Below are positions 5,257 to 10,079 of a stretch of DNA of 10,079 bases, one piece after another (position 1 is the stretch's first letter; each line of letters starts with the position of its first letter). The position numbers and the translations under genes are program-made. Under the pieces are notes generated by a model. It had not been told where the DNA came from. It worked only from the letters and a program-made list of their open reading frames with translations, and did no database searches. This stretch comes from JBGOUJ01 sp041477005 (GTDB lineage Bacteria > Acidobacteriota > Terriglobia > Bryobacterales > JACQDG01), in assembly GCA_041477005.1 (NCBI GenBank), contig JBGOUJ010000253.1, forward strand, positions 1 to 10,079, in the 5' to 3' direction.

Positions 5257-7126
5257 AAGGGGGTCGTGGCCGGCTCTAACGGTGTCTTGGCCGGCTACGG
5301 CAGCCCTGCGGTCGGCTACGGCAGCCCCGCGGTGGGCTAGTGCGGCCCTGCGGTGGGCTAGTGCGGCCCTGCGGTCGGCTCCGGCGGCAGCCCTGTGGTC
5401 GGCTACGGCAGCAGCCCTGCGGTCGGCTACGGCAGCCCTGCGGTCGGCTAGGGCGACCCTGCGGTCGGCTACGGCGGCCCTGCGGTCGGCGTTGAGGTCG
5501 CTGCGGGCGGCTTCGGCGACACTGCCAGCATTGCGACCGGGGATGGCGGCGGTGTTGCTCGCCTTGTTTGCCGGGCGCGTGGCGCTGACCTACTGCGTCT
5601 TCAACGACACGTTCGACGAGGGCGTCCACATCGCGGCCGGGTTGGAGATCCTGCAGAGGAAAGCCTACACGTTCGAAGCGCAGCACCCGCCGCTTGGCCG
5701 GCTGGTGGTGGCCGTGCTCCCTTACTATTTCGGCGGGCTGCGCCTGGGGCGCCAGATCCAATTGTGGGGCCACGGCCCCTGGGCGCGTGGCGACCTTTGG
5801 TTCTTCTGGAAGACCCTGGCTCTGGCGCGGGCGGGCAATCTCCTGTTTGCCGCGATCTTGCTCTATTTCGTTTACCGCTGGAGCTCGATGCTGTTCGGCG
5901 GCTGGGCGGCGGTGGCAGCGTGCTTGCTGGCGGCTTGCTGTCCCAACCTGCTCGCCCACGCGGGACTGGCCACGCTTGACCTTGGGGCGGCGGCCACGGT
6001 CCTGATGGCCGCCTACTTTTTTTGGCGCTGGAGCCGGGAGCCGGGGTGGCGCTATTGCCTCGCGTCGGCCGTCGCTTTCAGTTTGGCGGTCCTGGTGAAG
6101 TTTTCCGCGCTGGTGTTCTTGCCGCCGCTGGGTGCGATCTATTTCCTGACCGCTCGATGGACGCGAGCCGAGAGTCTTCGTCCGGCGGCCCTTATCAACC
6201 GGGTGGGCCGCGCCGGCGCGTTCGTTATGATGTGTTTTTTCGTGCTGTGGGCGGGATACGGGTTCGAAGTGGGAGCCGTGTTGCCTCCGGGCCACCGGTT
6301 CGCCGGGGGCTACGACTTCGGCCCTACGGGGCGCCGGCCGAACGTCGTGCTCCACAACATCGTGAGTCGGACGTTGCCGGCGCACCTGTTGATCGAGGGC
6401 GTGATGGAGGTGGCAAACCACAACGCCGGCGGCCACGCGAGCTTCCTGCTGGGTCATGTTTCGGCGCGCGGTTGGTGGTACTACTTCCCGGTGGCCGTGG
6501 CGGTGAAGACTACTTTGCCGATGCTGCTACTGGTGGCGCTGGGAATCGCCGCCGCCGGGCGCAAGGCGATCGGTCCACTATTAGCGGTGGTGGTCATCGT
6601 GGGGGTTAGTTTGCCAGCAAGCATCAATATTGGGATCCGGCATGTTCTGGCGATTTATCCCTTCTTCGCCATCCTGGCTTCGGCGGCGTTTGTGACCGGC
6701 CGGCGGGCGCTCACCGTCACGGCACTCGCGCTGGCGGCGTGGCATGCCGGGGAATCCATCGCCGCGCATCCGGATTACCTGGCTTATTTCAACCAGCTCG
6801 CGCGAGGCCGGGAGGAGCGGATCCTGGTGGACAGCAACCTCGACTGGGGACAGGACCTGGCGCGGCTGGGAGAGTATATGCGGGACCACCACATCGACTC
6901 GGTCCGCTTGCGGTATTTCGGCGCCAGCAATCCGCACAAGCTGGGCGTGGCGGGGACGCCGCTCGCGGGCGAGGACCGCAGCCCGGGCTGGATCGCCGTG
7001 AGCGTGACGAGCCTCATGATGGACGGCGACCTGCTGTGGCTGCGAGAGCGCCCCCCGGCGGCGCGTGTGGGCCAGTCGATCCGGCTGTATTATTTGGGGC
7101 CTGAAGCGGCCGGCTCGAGGCCGTAG
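5219..7126 (+). CDS. GT39/ArnT/PMT-like membrane glycosyltransferase (start uncertain)
   Basis: GT-C enzymes of this kind move a sugar from a polyprenyl-phosphate donor to an acceptor on the outer face of the membrane. Numbered from TTG 5219, the conserved protein begins near residue 105. There is a first helix (about 110-128) and then the outer-loop acidic motif NDTFDEG (129-135), followed by QHPPLGR (155-161) and about nine more hydrophobic segments. The C-terminal region has 'AHPDYLAYFNQL' (516-527) and 'VDSNLDWGQDLARL' (537-550), both typical of acidobacterial-type GT39 proteins. TTG 5219 has GAGG 6 nt upstream and overlaps the previous gene by 38 nt, which suggests coupling, but it adds about 100 Ala/Arg/Ser-rich residues encoded by a 21-bp minisatellite. 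If those repeats are not translated, the start is TTG 5531 or ATG 5543 (527 residues), which fits the family's usual N-terminus better but has only a weak ribosome site. The 3' end overlaps the convergent GT2 gene by 37 bp. Confidence 0.85.
   Translation: MPDPIPTIRPGIERGSWPALTVSWPATAALRSATAAPRWASAALRWASAALRSAPAAALWSATAAALRSATAALRSARATLRSATAALRSALRSLRAASATLPALRPGMAAVLLALFAGRVALTYCVFNDTFDEGVHIAAGLEILQRKAYTFEAQHPPLGRLVVAVLPYYFGGLRLGRQIQLWGHGPWARGDLWFFWKTLALARAGNLLFAAILLYFVYRWSSMLFGGWAAVAACLLAACCPNLLAHAGLATLDLGAAATVLMAAYFFWRWSREPGWRYCLASAVAFSLAVLVKFSALVFLPPLGAIYFLTARWTRAESLRPAALINRVGRAGAFVMMCFFVLWAGYGFEVGAVLPPGHRFAGGYDFGPTGRRPNVVLHNIVSRTLPAHLLIEGVMEVANHNAGGHASFLLGHVSARGWWYYFPVAVAVKTTLPMLLLVALGIAAAGRKAIGPLLAVVVIVGVSLPASINIGIRHVLAIYPFFAILASAAFVTGRRALTVTALALAAWHAGESIAAHPDYLAYFNQLARGREERILVDSNLDWGQDLARLGEYMRDHHIDSVRLRYFGASNPHKLGVAGTPLAGEDRSPGWIAVSVTSLMMDGDLLWLRERPPAARVGQSIRLYYLGPEAAGSRP
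5268..5525 (+). repeat. 21-bp minisatellite, 12 units
   Basis: There are twelve head-to-tail units, ten of 21 bp and two of 24 bp (5373-5396 and 5397-5420), with a consensus opening GGTCGGCTACGGCAGCCC. Units 5331-5351 and 5352-5372 are identical; the outermost units are degenerate. Every unit length is a multiple of three, so the frame of the downstream glycosyltransferase stays open throughout and would read as heptads like R-S-A-T-A-A-L. The other two forward frames contain stops (for example TAG in units 4, 5 and 9 in one frame, and TGA in unit 11 in the other). There are no unique spacers between units, so it is not a CRISPR array. Confidence 0.9.
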
Positions 7127-8034
7127 CTTTGCGCCACCAGGTACAGCGGCCGGCGTTTGACCTCTTCGTAGAGCCGGCCGACATATTCGCCGACCAGACC
7201 CAGCAGGATGCTCTGGAAGCCGCCGATCAGTGAGGCGACGATGACAATGGAGGTCCAGCCGGGGACCGCCGTACGCTGGATGAATTTCATGTTCAGGGCG
7301 TAGAAGGAGTAGGCCAGCGAGACGGCGCAAAGCAGCAGGCCGGTGTAGACGGCCAAACGGAGTGGGAAGCGGGAGAAGGACAGGATGGCGTCGAGCGCCA
7401 GGGCGGCCATGCGGGGGCCGGAATACTTGGTGCGGCCGGCGCGGCGGGGCGGGGCTTCGAATTCCAGAGTCGCTTGCGGGTAGCCGGTCCAGTTGATCAG
7501 GCCGCGAAGGAAGCGCTGGCGCTCTTCGAGACGCCGCAACTGCTCCACCACAGGGCGGGAGAGCAGGCGGAAATCGGCGGCGTTGGGGTCGATCGGGGTG
7601 TCGGAAATCAGGTTGATGAAGCGGTAGAAGACGGCGGCGCCGAGGCGCTTGGTCCAGCCGGCGCCGTGCTGGACGCGGCGGATGGTGGAGACGATGGCGG
7701 CGCCGTTGCGCCACAGCTCGACCATCTTGGGAACCAGCTCGGGGGGGTGCTGGAGGTCGCCGTCCATGAGCACGACGGCGCGGCCGCTGGCGAAATCCAG
7801 GCCGGCACTCAAGGCCGCCTGGTGGCCGAAGTTGCGGGTGAAAACCAGAGCCTTCACGCGGGGATCGCGGCGGTGGATTTCGGCCAGCCGCTCGACGGTG
7901 CCGTCGGTCGAGCCGTCATCGACGAAAATCACTTCCTCCAGATCGGCGCCCAAGGCCTGGTCCAGACGGCGGATCAGCTCTTCCACGTTTTCCCGCTCAT
8001 TTAGGACCGGCACGACGACGGAGACTTCAGGCAT
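7090..8034 (-). CDS. GtrB/DPM1-like GT2 polyprenyl-phosphate glycosyltransferase
   Basis: The product has 314 residues. This family transfers a sugar from a nucleotide-sugar to polyprenyl phosphate on the cytoplasmic side of the membrane, making the lipid-linked donor used by GT-C enzymes. The GT-A domain shows VSVVVPVLNERENV at the N-terminus, VDDGSTDGT (38-46), the metal-binding DGDLQHPPE (91-99), a QRFLRG motif (173-178) and RTKYS (201-205). Two membrane helices follow (about 226-247 and 261-283), then GEYVGR (282-287) and the 'RRPLYLV' tail, the layout of GtrB/YfdH and ArnC-type proteins. ATG at 8034 overlaps the stop of the upstream GT-C-like gene by 8 bp, so the two are probably translated together. 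This pairing mirrors gtrB next to a serotype-specific gtr gene; no GtrA flippase is seen in the window. The sugar is unknown. The 3' end overlaps the convergent GT39 gene by 37 bp. Confidence 0.9.
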   Translation of the reverse strand: MPEVSVVVPVLNERENVEELIRRLDQALGADLEEVIFVDDGSTDGTVERLAEIHRRDPRVKALVFTRNFGHQAALSAGLDFASGRAVVLMDGDLQHPPELVPKMVELWRNGAAIVSTIRRVQHGAGWTKRLGAAVFYRFINLISDTPIDPNAADFRLLSRPVVEQLRRLEERQRFLRGLINWTGYPQATLEFEAPPRRAGRTKYSGPRMAALALDAILSFSRFPLRLAVYTGLLLCAVSLAYSFYALNMKFIQRTAVPGWTSIVIVASLIGGFQSILLGLVGEYVGRLYEEVKRRPLYLVAQSYGLEPAASGPK

Positions 8035-9757
8035 GGGGAAGGAGACCGTCGAAAAGGTGGGCGAAATAGATCTCGGGGAAGAGGGGAAGACGCTTCAACT
8101 CCTCCATCGTTAAGGGGGCTTCAGGAAGCAGGGGGACTCCGGGAACCAAAGGGGATTCCGGAGCCACTCCCTTGTGGTCGCGGCTCGAAAGGGGAAGAAG
8201 CTGATACCGGTCGCCAGGAGCGGGAAGCGCCAGCAGCGATTTGGGAACGAAGCGGCCGTCCTCGGCGCGAACGAATACGCGGAGGCGCGGAATGCCGGCT
8301 GATGTAAAGGGCGCTAGCGAGTCGCGGCGGTAGAGGGCCAACTCGCCTTGGCGGTTGACGAGCAGCTCACGGGCGCCTTCGACCCCCTTCGCTCCGGTGT
8401 AGTGTTCGAGCATGCTGTTCTGCGACCAACTGGCGCCGGCGATGAAGCTGGGCGCGGGGCCGATGGCGTGGGGGGCGTGGGCAAAGATCACAACCGCCCC
8501 TTCGCGGACCGGCGCGGAGGCGGCCAGCGCCTCGATCATGGCCCGAGCCACGCGGCTCTCGGGAATCCAGCATTGTCGCATTTCAAAATAGGTCAGCGAA
8601 AGGCCGTAGGCCGTGGCGAGAAAAGCGAGGGCCAGGCAGGCGCGCCTTCCGAGCGCGGCCAGAGCCGCAACGCCGCCGCTGACCAGGAACACGGCCGGGA
8701 CGTAGAGATAGCGCCACTCGATGCCGGGCAGCAGGGCCACTGGAAGATAGGTCAGCGCCGCGCCGGCCGCCGACCACAGCAAAAGCTTTGCCGGCGTGAG
8801 CTTCGCCATCTCGCGCTTTGCTGGCCTAGCCCCAGGCACGGGATCGCGGCCCAGGCGGCGTGCTCCCCAGAAGAACGCGATGGCGGCGGCAGCCAGCAGG
8901 GCCAGCAGGGTCGCGTCGACACGCCACGCAGGCCGCCACTCGGCCAGGCCGGGCATAAGGCCGAGCGAGGCGAACAGCCGGGCCGCCACCGGCCAGGGGC
9001 TCCAGCGGGGAGCATCCTGGTAGCGGTTGTGAAAGCCCTGGGCGATCGGCATCCGGTTAATGACGAGCGTGTAGAAGCCGAGCAGAGCGATCGCCGCCGC
9101 CGATTGCGCGGACCAGAAGCGCAAAAAGGGGCGGCGATCCTCCTCTCTGCCGAAGAGCCAGAAGGTGAGCGGCGGCAGCAGCAGGAGCGCCGGAAGGATC
9201 TGCTCGCCGGTGAAGGCAACCAGGGCGAGAAGCAGGAAGTCCTTCCACCGGTAGCGGTAATCCTGCCGGAGGGCGAGCTTACTCCACAGGCTGCAGAGCC
9301 ACCAGAGAAACACCAGGGCTTGCAGATAGTAGAAGCAGTTGCTGACGGACCAGAACAGGGCGTTGTTGGAGGCGGGAAAAACCACGTAGACCGCGCCCGC
9401 GGCAAAGCCCAGCCACTCCTCGCCTGAAAGCGCCGTGACGAGCCGCCGAAGAAGCAGGGCGGTTGCCAGGTGGGCTGACCAAGCCAGCAGGAAGTAGGGC
9501 CAGCCGGAGAAGCCGGCCACCAGCGAGAGGGCGTAAACAGGCGCGACACCGGCCCAGAATGTCCGAAACTGGGAAAGCCAACTGTTGTCGATCAGGTGGC
9601 GAAGGAAAGCGATCTCGCCGCCGACACCGCCTGCTCGCGCCTGGGCGAAGACCTGGAGGTACATCCAGTCATCGAGCACCGGCAGCGCAAAAGGCACATA
9701 GAGCAGGTAGACCGCGCTGAGGCAGGCGTAAACGGCGAGGACTCGTTTGCCGGTCAT
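8027..9757 (-). CDS. Polytopic GT-C-like membrane protein with LDDW motif (paralogue B)
   Basis: The product has 576 residues. About 10 hydrophobic segments occupy residues 5-390 and a soluble C-terminal region of about 180 residues follows. Motifs in order are VLDDW (27-31), NALFWSVSNCFYY (132-144), FTGE (182-185), LVINR (231-235), WRYLYVP (348-354) and RQCWIPESR (394-402). Near the end are LEHYTGAKGVEGARELL (450-466) and PEIYFAHLF (561-569). Each has a counterpart at the same relative place in the plus-strand protein at 3613-5256, so this is a diverged paralogue. The acidic DD in the first outer loop fits a GT-C glycosyltransferase using polyprenyl-phosphate sugar. The start is ATG 9757, 11 nt after the stop of the methyltransferase gene. 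The gene overlaps the downstream GT2 gene by 8 bp, which suggests that the GT2 product supplies its donor. The acceptor (O-antigen-like glycan, capsule or protein) cannot be told. Confidence 0.8.
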   Translation of the reverse strand: MTGKRVLAVYACLSAVYLLYVPFALPVLDDWMYLQVFAQARAGGVGGEIAFLRHLIDNSWLSQFRTFWAGVAPVYALSLVAGFSGWPYFLLAWSAHLATALLLRRLVTALSGEEWLGFAAGAVYVVFPASNNALFWSVSNCFYYLQALVFLWWLCSLWSKLALRQDYRYRWKDFLLLALVAFTGEQILPALLLLPPLTFWLFGREEDRRPFLRFWSAQSAAAIALLGFYTLVINRMPIAQGFHNRYQDAPRWSPWPVAARLFASLGLMPGLAEWRPAWRVDATLLALLAAAAIAFFWGARRLGRDPVPGARPAKREMAKLTPAKLLLWSAAGAALTYLPVALLPGIEWRYLYVPAVFLVSGGVAALAALGRRACLALAFLATAYGLSLTYFEMRQCWIPESRVARAMIEALAASAPVREGAVVIFAHAPHAIGPAPSFIAGASWSQNSMLEHYTGAKGVEGARELLVNRQGELALYRRDSLAPFTSAGIPRLRVFVRAEDGRFVPKSLLALPAPGDRYQLLPLSSRDHKGVAPESPLVPGVPLLPEAPLTMEELKRLPLFPEIYFAHLFDGLLPHA

Positions 9758-9768
9758 GATTCGTTAAC

Positions 9769-10079
9769 TCATGGCTTCACGGCCCGCAAGGCCTGATTGA
9801 TCATGAGGCGTCCGGGGGCATGGGCGCCCAGTTTCGAATCGACCCAGCGCGAGGCGCCCCACAGCCACCGCAACTGGAAGGGCCAGGGATGAAAGCCGAT
9901 GTGAGTGACCAACTGAAGGCCGGCCTCCTCGACGGACTGCGCCAGACCGGTGAACGAGGGGTAATTCTCGATTCCCTTGAAACGGCGGAGGCCGGTGAAA
10001 TCGGCGACCGTAACGAGCCACCGCCAGAGGCGATTGGGACAGGTCAGGATCAGCGTGCCGCCAGGGCGCAATACCCGCG
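9769..10079 (-). CDS. Class I SAM-dependent methyltransferase, C-terminal part (5' end outside window)
   Basis: The frame enters from the right edge and ends at TGA (9769-9771), leaving about 102 residues. It begins 'RVLRPGGTLILTCPNRLW', the post-motif III segment (LxPGGxLxxxxPN) of class I SAM methyltransferases of the Methyltransf_11/UbiE-like type. The SAM-binding GxGxG part would lie outside the window. The rest contains 'GIENYPSFTGLAQSVEEAGLQLV', which is usual for the C-terminal half, and ends 'RLMINQALRAVKP'. It is transcribed towards the GT-C-like gene with an 11-nt gap and no visible Shine-Dalgarno between them, so it is probably the upstream member of the same operon. A role in methylating a glycan or its lipid carrier is inference from position. 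The first in-frame TTG (10071) is inside the motif and is not the start. Confidence 0.8.
   Translation of the reverse strand, partial: RVLRPGGTLILTCPNRLWRWLVTVADFTGLRRFKGIENYPSFTGLAQSVEEAGLQLVTHIGFHPWPFQLRWLWGASRWVDSKLGAHAPGRLMINQALRAVKP

Noticed and set aside
5268..5525. CRISPR array
   Set aside because: Units are directly adjacent without unique spacers, and no cas genes are present.
5276..6457. Minus-strand open frame with 'RSRPQGC' heptads
   Set aside because: The repeats are the reverse reading of the 21-bp minisatellite, and the rest is antisense to the well-supported GT39-like gene.
8348..9427. Plus-strand open frame opposite the second GT-C-like gene
   Set aside because: It is a Gly/Gln/Arg-rich shadow without motifs; the opposite strand has clear membrane helices and motifs shared with the paralogue.
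9764..10021. Second minus-strand frame in the methyltransferase region
   Set aside because: The overlapping frame ending at 9769 has the RVLRPGG and TCPN methyltransferase motifs; this one has none.

Overview
The window is GC-rich, densely coded bacterial chromosome. No rRNA, tRNA or CRISPR array is visible. The gene mix suggests Acidobacteriota (Bryobacterales/Solibacter-like) or a similar high-GC soil bacterium: a Gfo/Idh/MocA oxidoreductase with the WWEYSGG...D...H signature, a Cys-rich 'CPxxCC...DCPxDCPYL' protein, a four-helix-bundle S23-like protein, and dispersed ACGATCY heptads. This assignment is inference from gene content, not a marker-based call.

Left edge (1-1187): the end of an IS4-type transposase and the right tip of its insertion sequence run directly into the middle of a Gfo/Idh/MocA oxidoreductase gene. 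That gene has lost its Rossmann-fold N-terminus. Region 1195-2279 (minus strand) holds a CbiX/SirB-like chelatase whose stop overlaps, as ATGA, the start of a ferredoxin-NADP reductase-like flavoprotein. The two form a translationally coupled pair.

Region 2280-2950 is repeat-rich. It has a hairpin and an 11-bp direct repeat just upstream of the chelatase, then a perfect 39-bp palindrome. A four-helix-bundle (23S intervening-sequence type) gene follows, flanked by 17-bp inverted copies of a CACGATC-type heptad repeat. A Cys-rich protein of unknown function (2949-3593, minus) then diverges from the next locus across only 19 bp.

Region 3613-10079 is a membrane glycosylation locus arranged almost as a mirror image. 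The plus arm has a polytopic LDDW-type GT-C-like protein and then a GT39/ArnT-like glycosyltransferase, which converge on the minus arm. The minus arm, read in its own direction, has a partial SAM methyltransferase, a second LDDW-type protein and a GtrB/DPM1-like GT2 polyprenyl-phosphate glycosyltransferase. The two LDDW-type proteins are diverged paralogues (many shared motifs, similar length) facing each other. An inferred scheme is that the GT2 enzyme charges a polyprenyl-phosphate carrier with sugar on the cytoplasmic face, and the GT-C-like proteins then transfer sugars outside the membrane to a surface glycan or protein. A 21-bp minisatellite of 12 units (5268-5525) lies between the two plus-strand GT genes and stays open in the frame of the downstream gene.
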